DNA of 35,246 nucleotides from a bacterium (GTDB lineage Bacteria; Elusimicrobiota; Elusimicrobia; UBA1565). The first letter of the stretch is position 1; every line of letters starts with the position of its first letter. Positions 1 through 8,988 of the stretch are shown one piece after another. Under the pieces are notes generated by a model that was given only the letters and a program-made list of their open reading frames with translations, did not search any database and had not been told where the DNA came from. Location: positions 1-35,246 of the forward strand of contig SCTT01000319.1 of the NCBI GenBank assembly GCA_004322435.1, read 5' to 3'. The translations under genes were made by a program, and so were the position numbers.

Positions 1-156
1 GACCAGCTCGCAGGGCAGGCCCTCGAGGCGCCGGGGCTTGCCGCGCGAGGCGTCGTCTAAGACGCGCACCCGGCGCCCCTGCTCGCACAGGCGCCGGACC
101 AAAGAGGAGCCTAAGAAGCCCGCGCCGCCGGTGACGAGGATGAGGCCGTCTTTCAC
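1..156 (-). CDS. NAD-dependent epimerase/dehydratase (SDR), N-terminal fragment truncated by window edge
   Basis: Reverse strand reads (GTG)KDGLILVTGGAGFLGSSLVRRLCEQGRRVRVLDDASRGKPRRLEGLPCELV; GxxGxxG Rossmann motif; GTG start overlaps the upstream gene's stop (GTGA). Confidence 0.8.
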   Translation of the reverse strand, partial: MKDGLILVTGGAGFLGSSLVRRLCEQGRRVRVLDDASRGKPRRLEGLPCELV

Positions 157-1148
157 CGCACGGCCTCCCAGCGGCCGCTGCGCGCGGAGCGGGCGGCGGC
201 CTCGAGCACGCGCTGAGCGGCCAGGCCTTCGCGCACGCCGGGCACGCAGGCGGGGCCGCCCCGGGCGGCCTTGGCGAACCGGGCGGCCAGCGCCGCCGAG
301 GCCGCCAGGCGCATCGCGTCGGCGCCGCGCGTCGGGCGGCTCAGGACGCGCCGCTTCCCCGACGCCGGCGTGAAGGACAGGACGGCCGCGCAGGGGTCGC
401 CGCCGGGGGCCTCCCACGACAAGGAGCCCCTCTCGCCCCAGACCGCCAGGCGCCAGCCGGTCCCGCCGGGGGCGTCGAGGACGGCGTCGAGCGTCGCGCT
501 GACGCCGCCGGAGAGCTCGAGGCACAACGACGCCCGCGCGTCGGCGCCGGCCGGGCGATACTCCCGGCGGGCCCAGACCCGGCGCGCCGGGCCGACGAGG
601 CGCAGCAGCATGTCGACGGCGTGGACGGCGAAGATGCGCAGGGCCCCGGAGTCCGCCGTGCCCTTCCAGCCGCGCGCCGCGGCCAAGGAAGGCGAGGCCA
701 GGCGCCAGGAGACAGCCGCGCCGCGCAGGCGCCCCAGGCGGCTGGCGGCGGCGCGGGCGGCGCGGTAGGCCGGCAGCTCGCCGAACTCGAAGCCGATGCC
801 GTTGGGGGTGCGGCGCAGGGCCTTGGCCAGCGCGTCCGCCGCCGGGAGGCTCAGGGCCAGGGGTTTTTCCAGAAAGACCGCCTTCCCGCTCTCGGCCGCC
901 AGGGCCGCCGCCGCGGGCTGCAGACGCGGCGGCAGGGCGAGCACGACCGCGTCGAGGCCGGGGTCCGTCACCAGGGCGCGCCAGCCGACGACGCCCCGCG
1001 CGCGGGCCGCGCGGGCGGCACGGGCCGCCGACTCCGGCGTCGAGGCGGAGACCGCGTCCACGCGCACGCCGGGGACGGCCCGGAAGGCGGGGACGAGGAA
1101 GCGCACGCCGTAGCCGGCGCCGGCCACGCCCACGCGCAGGGGCCGCAT
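153..1148 (-). CDS. Gfo/Idh/MocA family oxidoreductase
   Basis: MRPLRVGVAGAGYGVRFLVPAF... Rossmann motif and ESGKAVFLEKPLALSL (EKP motif). ORF track start at 1241 is too long; ATG at 1148 overlaps the upstream stop (ATGA). Confidence 0.85.
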   Translation of the reverse strand: MRPLRVGVAGAGYGVRFLVPAFRAVPGVRVDAVSASTPESAARAARAARARGVVGWRALVTDPGLDAVVLALPPRLQPAAAALAAESGKAVFLEKPLALSLPAADALAKALRRTPNGIGFEFGELPAYRAARAAASRLGRLRGAAVSWRLASPSLAAARGWKGTADSGALRIFAVHAVDMLLRLVGPARRVWARREYRPAGADARASLCLELSGGVSATLDAVLDAPGGTGWRLAVWGERGSLSWEAPGGDPCAAVLSFTPASGKRRVLSRPTRGADAMRLAASAALAARFAKAARGGPACVPGVREGLAAQRVLEAAARSARSGRWEAVR

Positions 1149-2341
1149 CAGACCCGGTTGCCGCGCCCGAAGAAGCCCCACACGTCGGCGACGACCTTGC
1201 CGCGCGTGTCGAGGCCCTTGTAGGCGGTGTGGGGCGCGCACAGGATCAGGATGTCGCTCTTCCGCACGACCTCGGCCAGAGGCCTGAGCGCCGGGTCGCG
1301 GACGAACGGGTCGGTCGTCAGGACCGCCTTGGCCCGGAGCGCGAGGAGCTTCTTGAGCTTGTAGCTCAGCGAGGAGCGCGGGTCGTCGTTGTCGGCCTTG
1401 AAGGCCATCCCCAACAGGCCCACCGTCTTCTTGGCGAGGTCGTGGCGCTGGGAGAGCCGCCGCACGATGTAGACCGGCAGGCGCTCGTTGGCGCGCATCG
1501 CCGCGTGGCCGAGGTTGAAGTCATGGTCCGGGGAGGCGGCCAGCTGCATCGTGTCTTTGAAGAGACACGGCCCGGCCGCGAAGCCGGCTCCGGGGAGGTC
1601 CCGGAGGCGGTCGTAGCCTTCCTTCATGCCGCGGTGGATGCGGGAGTAGTCGAGGCCCGCCGAGTTGGCGATCATGTAGAACTGGTTGGCCGCCGCGAAC
1701 TGGATGTAGCGGTAGGCGTTGCAGAAGAGCTTCGCGAACTCGGCCTCGCGCGGGGCGAGCCGCACGATGCGCGGGGCCAGATGCCCGAAGAGCGCGGCGG
1801 CCTCGTCCTCGGCGGCCCGCGTCGTGCCGCTGACGATCTGCGGGAGCTTGCCGAGCTCCTCCACGGCGCGGCCCTGGACGATGCGCTCGGGCGCGAAGGC
1901 GACGCCGGCCTTGACGCCCTTGCCGCGCAGGAAGCGGCCCACCCATTCGGTGACGCCCGGCGTCACCGTCGAGCGCAGCACCAGCGTCTGGCGGCCGCCC
2001 AGGTGCGGCAGGAGGGGCTTCAAGGCCGCCTCGATGTCGCCGGTGCGGGGGTTGAGGAACTCGTCGATGGGGGTGCCGATGGTGAGGACCACGAAGCGCG
2101 CGCCGCGGATGCCGGAGGCCTTGTCCGTGAGCTCCAGGCGCCCCGACTTGAGGACCCGACGCAGCAGCGCCGCCCCGCCCTCTTCCATGAAGGGCATGCG
2201 GCCCTTGGCGATGGCGGCCAAGGCCCGGCGGTTGACGTCCACGACGCGCACGCGCAGGCCGCGGTCCGCAAAGGCCAGGGCCAGCGGCAGGCCGACGTGG
2301 CCCGCCCCGCCGATGACGCACAAGTCCGCGTTTTGACGCAT
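1148..2341 (-). CDS. Nucleotide-sugar dehydrogenase (UDP-ManNAc/UDP-Glc 6-dehydrogenase family, WecC/WbpA-like)
   Basis: CVIGGAGHVGLPLALAFADRGLRVRVVDVN, TIGTPIDE, LRSTVTPGVTEWVGRFL, FAPERIVQGRA, KLFCNAYRYIQFAAANQFY, GMAFKADNDDPRSSLSYKL. Confidence 0.88.
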   Translation of the reverse strand: MRQNADLCVIGGAGHVGLPLALAFADRGLRVRVVDVNRRALAAIAKGRMPFMEEGGAALLRRVLKSGRLELTDKASGIRGARFVVLTIGTPIDEFLNPRTGDIEAALKPLLPHLGGRQTLVLRSTVTPGVTEWVGRFLRGKGVKAGVAFAPERIVQGRAVEELGKLPQIVSGTTRAAEDEAAALFGHLAPRIVRLAPREAEFAKLFCNAYRYIQFAAANQFYMIANSAGLDYSRIHRGMKEGYDRLRDLPGAGFAAGPCLFKDTMQLAASPDHDFNLGHAAMRANERLPVYIVRRLSQRHDLAKKTVGLLGMAFKADNDDPRSSLSYKLKKLLALRAKAVLTTDPFVRDPALRPLAEVVRKSDILILCAPHTAYKGLDTRGKVVADVWGFFGRGNRV

Positions 2342-2349
2342 GCCGAGGG

Positions 2350-2379
2350 ATTGTCACAAACCCCCTCCACCCCCGTCAA
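2350..2379 (-). promoter_or_regulatory. Candidate sigma70-like promoter for the dehydrogenase operon
   Basis: Reverse strand TTGACG (2374-2379), 18-bp spacer, GACAAT (2350-2355); predicted start site lies within a few nt of the ATG at 2341. Confidence 0.4.
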
Positions 2380-2396
2380 TCTGGCCCGTCTCCCGG

Positions 2397-2408
2397 TTTT
2401 TGTACCAT
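2397..2408 (+). promoter_or_regulatory. Candidate -10-like element TTTTTGTACCAT upstream of flippase
   Basis: Resembles ATTTTGTAGAAT upstream of the HAD gene at 31910; no convincing -35. Confidence 0.25.
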
Positions 2409-2420
2409 CGTGCTTCGCCC

Positions 2421-3956
2421 ATGCCGGAACGTCCGCGCCTCGTGCGCTTCCTCGTGAACACCCTCTGGAGCCTGTGGGGGCTCGTGGTGCTCTCGGCCTT
2501 GAGCTTCTTCCTGCTGCCGCTGATGGTCCGCGGCCTGGGGCTCGAGGGCTACGCCCTCTACGCCCTGATGGGCTCCTTCTCGGGCTATCTGCTCCTGCTG
2601 ACGATGGGCGCCGGCAACGCCACGGTCAAATTCGTGGCCGAGCTGCGCGGCAAGGGGGACGGGAACGCGGTGCGGGCCGCCGTGCTCGCCTCCCTGCGCC
2701 TCCATACCCTCCCCGTCCTCGCCGGGTCCGCCGCCCTCTTCGCGGCGCGCGGCTGGCTGACCGCCTCGTTCTTGAACGTCAGCCCCGCCGCGCAGGCGGA
2801 CGCCGCGTTCTTGGTCGCGGCGGCGTCCGCGAGCGGCGTGTTCGTGGCTCTGCTCCAGCTCGCCGTCTGCGTGAACCAGGGCCTGCAGCGCTTCCCCGCC
2901 GCCAACGCCCTCCTGGTCGCCCAGTCGACGCTGGTCCTCGGCGGCAGCGCCCTCCTCGTGTGGCTCGGGCACGGCCTGCGCTCCCTCGGCGTCCTCTACA
3001 TCGCGGTGCACGTCGCCCTCGCCGTCGGGGCGCTCGCCTGGGCATGGGCGTCTTTGCCGGACGCGGCCCCGGAAGACGGGGCGGCCGATCGGGCGACGGC
3101 GGCGTCCTTCCGCTCCTACGCGCTGCAGATCTTCGTGACCCAGCTGGCGTGGTCGGCGACGTTCCAATGGGACCGGCTGGTCCTCGGCTCGCGCCTGCCG
3201 CTGGCGGAGCTGGCCTATTACACCATCCCCGCGATGCTGCTCCAAAAGCTCTTCGCCCTCCCGAACGCGGCGATGGTCTCGCTGTTCCCGATGATCAGCG
3301 AGATGGAAGGCCAGGGAGAGGCCGACGCCCTCGGGCGCGTCTACCGCCTCGGAGGCCAGCTGGTGCTGTGGCTGACCGTGCCGGGATTCCTGCTTTTGTC
3401 CCTCTTCGCCCCGCAGCTCTTGTCCTTATGGCTCGGCGGGGATTTTTCCGAAAAGGGCGTCTGGCCGCTGCGCCTCATCGCCGCCGGATATTTCTTCAAT
3501 CTGCTCGGTTCGATGCCGACGACGGCGGCGACCGGCCGCGGGCGGCCCGCCTACACGTCCGCGTGGCAGACGGCCCAAGCCGCCCTGTGCCTGGTCGGCT
3601 GGGTCGTGTTCATCCCCCGGATGGGGATCCTCGGCGCCGCCTTGGCCTTCGCCCTGGCCCAGGCGCTGGCCGCCCTGCCTTACGTCTGGCTCGTCAGCCG
3701 AGACCTCTTCGGCATGACCGCGGCCGAATACGCCGGCGAGGTCCTCGCGCGGCCGCTGGCGGCCGCGGCCGGGCTGCTCGCCGTGCTCTGGCCCCTGCGC
3801 GAGCGGGCGACCGGCTGGGGGTCGCTGGCGGCCCTGTGCGCCCTGGGGACCCTCGCCTACTGCGGCGCCGGGCTCGCGGTCGTGGGCTCCGACGAGCGCG
3901 CTCTGATCCGTCGCCTCTGGGGGGCCACGCTGGGCCGCGCGGAGCCCGCATCGTGA
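2421..3956 (+). CDS. Polysaccharide flippase / oligosaccharide translocase (Wzx/PST-like)
   Basis: Polytopic protein: MPERPRLVRFLVNTLWSLWGLVVLSALSFFLLPLMVRGLGLEGYALYALMGSFSGYLLLLTMG. Track start at 2340 is too long; ATG at 2421 fits. Confidence 0.82.
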   Translation: MPERPRLVRFLVNTLWSLWGLVVLSALSFFLLPLMVRGLGLEGYALYALMGSFSGYLLLLTMGAGNATVKFVAELRGKGDGNAVRAAVLASLRLHTLPVLAGSAALFAARGWLTASFLNVSPAAQADAAFLVAAASASGVFVALLQLAVCVNQGLQRFPAANALLVAQSTLVLGGSALLVWLGHGLRSLGVLYIAVHVALAVGALAWAWASLPDAAPEDGAADRATAASFRSYALQIFVTQLAWSATFQWDRLVLGSRLPLAELAYYTIPAMLLQKLFALPNAAMVSLFPMISEMEGQGEADALGRVYRLGGQLVLWLTVPGFLLLSLFAPQLLSLWLGGDFSEKGVWPLRLIAAGYFFNLLGSMPTTAATGRGRPAYTSAWQTAQAALCLVGWVVFIPRMGILGAALAFALAQALAALPYVWLVSRDLFGMTAAEYAGEVLARPLAAAAGLLAVLWPLRERATGWGSLAALCALGTLAYCGAGLAVVGSDERALIRRLWGATLGRAEPAS

Positions 3957-5014
3957 GCCGGCCCGCGGCGACCAGCCTCGTCACGGCCTACAACTACGGC
4001 CGCTACATCACGGCCACCCTGGAGAGCGTGCTGGCCCAGACCGTGCCCGCCTCCGACCACGAGGTCATCGTGGTCGACAACGGCTCGACCGACGACACGC
4101 GCGCGCGCGTGGCGGCGTTCGGGGCCCGGGTCCGCTACCACTACCGGGAGAACTCCCAGGGGCAGGCCGGGACGCTCAACGCGGGGCTGGCGCTGGCCCG
4201 GGGCGAGGTCGTCAGCTTCCTCGACGCCGACGACCTCTGGGTCCCCGACAAGGTCGAACGCGTCCTCGAGCGCTTCCGGAGCGAACCGGACCTCGGCGCG
4301 GTCCAGCACGGCTGCCGCTACATCGACGGCGCGGGGGCCGACCTCGGCGTCGAGACTTTGCCCCGCCCCGGCCGGGTCACCTTCGAGGACCTCTTGCGCG
4401 GGCCGGTCTGGGGCTCGCACATGAGCTCGATGAGCCTGCGCCGGGACGTCCTCGAGCGCATCGGCCCCGTCCCCCCCGACTTCGCCTACACCCTCCCCGA
4501 CGCCTACCTGTTCCAGCACGGCCTCTTCTTCGCGCCGGCCGGGAACATCCCGCTGGCGCTGACGCTCTACCGCCGCCACGGCCGCAGCTGGAGCGACCGC
4601 TGGGGCGAAGCGAAGGGCTGCGCCCAGGACCTCGCGCTCGGACACCGCGCGCAGCGCCGCTTCGACGCGCACTTAAAGCGCCGCCTGCGCGCCCAGGGCC
4701 TGGCCCTGCGCTGGTCCCCCGAGGCCCTCGCCGAGCGCCGGCGCGAGCGCTCCGAGCGCCTGGTGCTGCTCTCGGCCTACGCGGGGCGCCGCGCGCGGGC
4801 TTTGCGCCTCTTGGGCGCGCTGCTGCGCGGCGCGCGCGGAGCGGGCGAGGCGGCCCTCAAGGCCGCCGCGCTCTCTCTGGCGGTGCTGGCGCCGGGGCTC
4901 TACGCCCGGCTGTACCTCCTCTATCGCCGGCGGCCGGCGGCCGCGATGGCGCTGGGGCGCCTGCGGGAAGCCGACCCGTTCGCCGGCGGGACCCCGGCGG
5001 GAGCCCCGCGATGA
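3953..5014 (+). CDS. Glycosyltransferase family 2
   Basis: SRPAATSLVTAYNYGRYITATLESVLAQT...VIVVDNGSTDDT...LARGEVVSFLDADDLW; GTG start overlaps upstream TGA. The 1261-aa ORF in the track is an antisense extension of this gene. Confidence 0.88.
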   Translation: MSRPAATSLVTAYNYGRYITATLESVLAQTVPASDHEVIVVDNGSTDDTRARVAAFGARVRYHYRENSQGQAGTLNAGLALARGEVVSFLDADDLWVPDKVERVLERFRSEPDLGAVQHGCRYIDGAGADLGVETLPRPGRVTFEDLLRGPVWGSHMSSMSLRRDVLERIGPVPPDFAYTLPDAYLFQHGLFFAPAGNIPLALTLYRRHGRSWSDRWGEAKGCAQDLALGHRAQRRFDAHLKRRLRAQGLALRWSPEALAERRRERSERLVLLSAYAGRRARALRLLGALLRGARGAGEAALKAAALSLAVLAPGLYARLYLLYRRRPAAAMALGRLREADPFAGGTPAGAPR

Positions 5015-6099
5015 CCCGGGTCCTCGCCGTACTCGGCACGCGGCCCGAGGCGGTCAAGCTCGCCCCCGTCGTGCGCGCGCTGCGCCGGCGCGGCATCGGC
5101 GTGCGCCTGGTCTCGACCGGCCAGCACCGCGAGCTCCTCGACGACGCGCTCGCCGACCTGGGGCTCAAGGCCGACGCCGACCTGCGGCTGATGCGGGCGG
5201 GGCAGACGCACGTCCGGCTCGCCGCGCGCGTCCTCGAGGGTCTGGGGCCTCTGTTGGCCCGCTGGCGTCCCGCGCTGACCTTGGTCCAAGGCGACACCAC
5301 GACCGCCGCGGCGGCCGCGCTGGCCTCCTTCCACGCGGGCGTGCCGGTCGGCCACGTCGAGGCCGGCCTACGCTCCTTCGACCGGGCGAACCCCTTCCCC
5401 GAAGAGGGCAACCGGGTGGTCGTCGACCACTTAAGCGCCCTGCGCTTCGCGCCGACCCGCGCGGCGAGGGCGAACCTGCGCCGCGAGGGCCTGGGCGGGC
5501 CGGGCAGCCTCGTCACCGGGAACACGGCGGTGGACGCGGTGCGCTGGGCCGCGGCGCGGGCCCCCCGGAGCCGGCCCGGCTGCGTGCTGGCCACCTTCCA
5601 CCGGCGCGAGAGCTTCGGGCGGCCGCTTGAGCGCATGCTCGGCGCCCTGCGCGCGCTGGCCGCGCGCAGGGCCGACGTCCGCGTCGTCTTCGCGGTGCAC
5701 CCAAACCCCGCGGTGCGCCGCGCGGCCCGCGCGCTCCGGCCCCACCCGCGCCTCGAGCTCCTTGCCCCCCTGCCCTACCTCGACTTCGTCGGGCTTTTGG
5801 CCGGCTGCCGCCTGGTCGTCACCGACTCGGGCGGCCTGCAGGAGGAGGCGTCCGCCCTCGGCCGGCCCGTCCTCGTCGCCCGCGACGTGACCGAGCGCCC
5901 CGAGCTTCTGGCGGCCGGCGGCGGCCGGCTCGTGGGCCGGGAGCCCGCGCGTCTCGTGCGCGAGGCGGAGCGGCTCTTAGACGACGCGGGCGCCTGGCGG
6001 CGGATGTCCCGCGCGCGCTGCCCCTTCGGCGACGGCCGTGCTGGCGAGCGCACCGCCGCGGCGGTGGCCCGTTGGCTGGCCGGCCGGAGGCGCGCGTGA
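5011..6099 (+). CDS. wecB: UDP-N-acetylglucosamine 2-epimerase (non-hydrolysing)
   Basis: MTRVLAVLGTRPEAVKLAPVVRALRRRG, STGQHRELLDD, VQGDTTTAAAAALASFHAGVPVGHVEAGLRSFD, NPFPEEGNR, TDSGGLQEEASALGRPVLVARDVTERPE. Confidence 0.92.
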   Translation: MTRVLAVLGTRPEAVKLAPVVRALRRRGIGVRLVSTGQHRELLDDALADLGLKADADLRLMRAGQTHVRLAARVLEGLGPLLARWRPALTLVQGDTTTAAAAALASFHAGVPVGHVEAGLRSFDRANPFPEEGNRVVVDHLSALRFAPTRAARANLRREGLGGPGSLVTGNTAVDAVRWAAARAPRSRPGCVLATFHRRESFGRPLERMLGALRALAARRADVRVVFAVHPNPAVRRAARALRPHPRLELLAPLPYLDFVGLLAGCRLVVTDSGGLQEEASALGRPVLVARDVTERPELLAAGGGRLVGREPARLVREAERLLDDAGAWRRMSRARCPFGDGRAGERTAAAVARWLAGRRRA

Positions 6100-7109
6100 G
6101 CTCCCCCTTCTTCACCGTCGTCATCCCCACCTACAACCGCGCGCGGCTGGCCGCCGCGGCGGTGTTGAGCCTCCTGGGCCAGACCGAGAAGGACTGGGAG
6201 GCCTTCGTCGTAGACGACGGCTCCGCCGACGGCACGCCCGAGGTCCTCGCGCGCCTGCCGGCCGACCCGCGGGTCACCGTGGTCGCCCAGAAGGAGAACG
6301 GCGGCCAGCACCGCTGCCGCAACCTGGCCATCGCCCGCGCGCGCGGGCGCTTCGTGACCTTCCTCGACTCGGACGACATGTACCTGCCCTCCCGCCTGGC
6401 CGCCTTCCGGGCCGCGGCCGAGGCCCGCCCCGGCGTCGGCTTCTGGTTCTCGAACGCCTACGTCTGGCGCCTGGGCCGCGTCGTGGGCACGCTCTTCGAC
6501 CCCGCCCGCGAGATCCCGCAGGGCCGCGTCCCCGGGCACTACGCGGTCGGCGAGCGCTGGCTCCCCTACGTGACGACGAACGTCGCGGTGTCGCGCGAGG
6601 CCTTCGAGCGCTTCGGACCCTTCCGCACGGACCTGCGCATCCTGGAGGACACCGAGCTCTACGCGCGGATGCTCGCCGGCGGCCTCGAGGTCGGCGCCCT
6701 CGCCGCGCCGCTGTCGGTGCGCACCCTCCACGAGGGGCAGATCACGCGCGAGCACGGCCGTGACTACCGGGAGTCTCTCGAGGCCCTGCGCGCCTCGGGG
6801 CTGCCGGCGGAGCTCTTCGAGGAGCGCCGCCGGGCGCTCGCCGAGGAGGTCGCGGGCTACATGCTCAAGTCGCTTAAGCCCGACGAGGCGCGGGCCTTCT
6901 TGGCCGCCGAGCTCGGGGCCGCCGCCGCGCGCAAGACGGGCGTGTGGCGCTGGGCGGCCCTGCCCGCCCCCGTCCTCGCCGCGGCTCGGGCGGCGCGCGG
7001 CGCGTGGCTCCGGGCGCGCTACTCCCCGGCGCTGGCCCCCGCCGACTACGCGGCGGCCGCGGCCGCGGTGAAGCCTTACCTCGACGAAGCCGCGAGGCTC
7101 GCGCCGTGA
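6096..7109 (+). CDS. Glycosyltransferase family 2
   Basis: FFTVVIPTYNRARLAAAAVLSLLGQT...FVVDDGSADGTPEVLARL...VTFLDSDDMYLPSRL; GTG start in GTGA overlap. Confidence 0.88.
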   Translation: MSSPFFTVVIPTYNRARLAAAAVLSLLGQTEKDWEAFVVDDGSADGTPEVLARLPADPRVTVVAQKENGGQHRCRNLAIARARGRFVTFLDSDDMYLPSRLAAFRAAAEARPGVGFWFSNAYVWRLGRVVGTLFDPAREIPQGRVPGHYAVGERWLPYVTTNVAVSREAFERFGPFRTDLRILEDTELYARMLAGGLEVGALAAPLSVRTLHEGQITREHGRDYRESLEALRASGLPAELFEERRRALAEEVAGYMLKSLKPDEARAFLAAELGAAAARKTGVWRWAALPAPVLAAARAARGAWLRARYSPALAPADYAAAAAAVKPYLDEAARLAP

Positions 7110-8248
7110 GGATCGTCATCGAGGAGCCGCTCCACGGCTCGGGGCGCGGCGGCGTCGCGGTCTACAACCGGCGCCTGATCACGCTGCTCTCCGAGATGGA
7201 CCCCGAGACCGAGTACCTGCTCTTCACGTACTACTTCGGCGGCCATCCCGACGTCGCGGCCCGCCTGGCCCCGCCCCCCGGCGCGCGGTGGAAGCGCCTG
7301 CACGCGCGCTGGCCGGAACGCGTCGTCCGCAAGGCCGAGTGGGGCTGGAAGGTGCCGCTCGTCGAGTCCTATCTGGCGGCCCGCGGCGCGGACCTCTATC
7401 ATTGCCACCGCGTGCCGGTCACAAAGCGCGTCCCCCTCGTCACCACGGTCCACGACCTGTTCACCGAGGTCCACCCCGAGTGGAGTTCCGGCTGGATGAA
7501 GGAGCTGTTCGGCGAAGTCGTGCGTCCGGGCTTGGGGCGCGTCGAGCGCATCCTCTCCATCTCGGAGGGCACGAAGAAGGATTTGGTCGAGCGCTGGGGC
7601 GTGGCGCCCGAGCGCATCCAGGTCATCCACGAGGGCGTCGACGGCGGCGTGTTCAAGCCGTTGCCTAAGGAGACCTTGGCCCACGTGCGCGCCCAATACC
7701 GGCTCCCCGAGCGCTTCCTGATGATGGTGGGCCCCTTCGACCCCTGGTGCGACCCGCGCTGGACCCTGGAAGCGCTCGCGCGGCTGCCCTCCCATCTGGG
7801 AACCGTGGGCCTCGTGATGGCCGGCCCGCGCGGCTCGCTCTACGAGGACGTCCAGCGCCGCGCGGCGGAGCTGGGCCTGTCGCGCCGCGTCCAATGGCTG
7901 GGCTACGTCCCGCAGGCCGACCTCGTGGCGGCCTACAACCTCGCCCAGGCTTTGATGTTCGCCTCCGGCTACGAGGGCTTCGGCCTGCCCGTGCTCGAGG
8001 CGATGTCCTGCGGGACGCCGGTCGTCACCTCGCGCTCGGGGGCCCTGCCCGAGGTCGCCGGCGAGGCGGCTCTCTTGTGCGACTACGACTCCCCCGAGCA
8101 GCTCGCCGCGGCGATGGTCCAGGTCTTAGACGACGGCGCGGTGCGCGCGGACCTGCGCGAGAAGGGCCTGCGCCGGGCGGCCGCCCTGCCTTGGGAGAAG
8201 ACCGCCCGCGAGACGCTCGCCGTGTACCGCTCCGTCCTCGGCCGCTGA
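7106..8248 (+). CDS. Glycosyltransferase family 4 (group 1)
   Basis: RIVIEEPLHGSGRGGVAVYNRRL...HDLFTEVHPEW...VIHEGVDGGVFKPL...MFASGYEGFGLPVLEAMSCGTPVVTSRSGALPEVAGEAALL (EX7E motif). Confidence 0.9.
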   Translation: MRIVIEEPLHGSGRGGVAVYNRRLITLLSEMDPETEYLLFTYYFGGHPDVAARLAPPPGARWKRLHARWPERVVRKAEWGWKVPLVESYLAARGADLYHCHRVPVTKRVPLVTTVHDLFTEVHPEWSSGWMKELFGEVVRPGLGRVERILSISEGTKKDLVERWGVAPERIQVIHEGVDGGVFKPLPKETLAHVRAQYRLPERFLMMVGPFDPWCDPRWTLEALARLPSHLGTVGLVMAGPRGSLYEDVQRRAAELGLSRRVQWLGYVPQADLVAAYNLAQALMFASGYEGFGLPVLEAMSCGTPVVTSRSGALPEVAGEAALLCDYDSPEQLAAAMVQVLDDGAVRADLREKGLRRAAALPWEKTARETLAVYRSVLGR

Positions 8249-8988
8249 TGGACGCGGCCAACGACGCGTACTACCGCAGCCTCTCCGCGGGCCGCAGCGA
8301 CTATTGGCGCAAGATGGCCGCGCCGCGCCTGCGGGTGCGGCGCCTGCTCGCGGAGCTCGCCCGCGAGGCGGCGCAGTCCGTGGTCGACCTCGGTTGCGGG
8401 GGCGGTGAGCTCCTCTTGGAGGTCGCGGCCGCAAACCCCGCGGCGCGCCTATGCGGCGTGGACGCCTCCGAGGCCCAGCTCGCCGAGAACCGGCGGCGGC
8501 ACCCCGGGGGCGAATGGCTGACCGCGGACCTCGACTTCCCCGAAGCCGTCCCGCCGGCGCTGGCCGGGACCTTCGACGCCGTCGTGGCCAGCGAGGTGCT
8601 CGAGCACGTGGAGCGCCCCCGTGTCTTCCTCGCCAACGCCCTGACGCTCGCCCGTCCCGGCGGACGCCTGCTGTTGTCCACCCAGAGCGGGCCCGTGGGC
8701 GAGACCGAGCGCGCCGTCGGCCACCGGCGCCACTACTCGGCCGAGGAGGCCCGGGAGCTTCTGCGCGGGTCGGGCTGGGAGCCGTTGCGCGTCTGGAACG
8801 AGGGTTTCCCGTTCCACGACCTCTCCAAGCGCCTCGCCAACCTCCGCCCCGGCGCGGCGATGGAACGCTTCGGCGGCGCCGCGTACGGGCCCGTCGAGGA
8901 CGCCGTCTGCCTGGCGCTGCGCCTGGCCTTCCGGCTCAACTCCCGCACCCGCGGCGCACAGCTCTTCGCCGCCGCGCGCAAGCCATGA
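8248..8988 (+). CDS. Class I SAM-dependent methyltransferase
   Basis: VVDLGCGGGELLLEVAAANPAARLCGVDASEAQL...FDAVVASEVLEHVERPRVFLANALTLARPGGRLLLST; TGATG overlap start. Confidence 0.85.
   Translation: MDAANDAYYRSLSAGRSDYWRKMAAPRLRVRRLLAELAREAAQSVVDLGCGGGELLLEVAAANPAARLCGVDASEAQLAENRRRHPGGEWLTADLDFPEAVPPALAGTFDAVVASEVLEHVERPRVFLANALTLARPGGRLLLSTQSGPVGETERAVGHRRHYSAEEARELLRGSGWEPLRVWNEGFPFHDLSKRLANLRPGAAMERFGGAAYGPVEDAVCLALRLAFRLNSRTRGAQLFAAARKP

Noticed and set aside
1229-3952. Upstream 5' part of the 1261-aa plus-strand ORF 1229-5014
   Set aside because: Antisense to the dehydrogenase and out of frame with the flippase; low-complexity Arg/Gly/Ala composition typical of GC-rich shadow frames. 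Only 3953-5014 is a real GT2.
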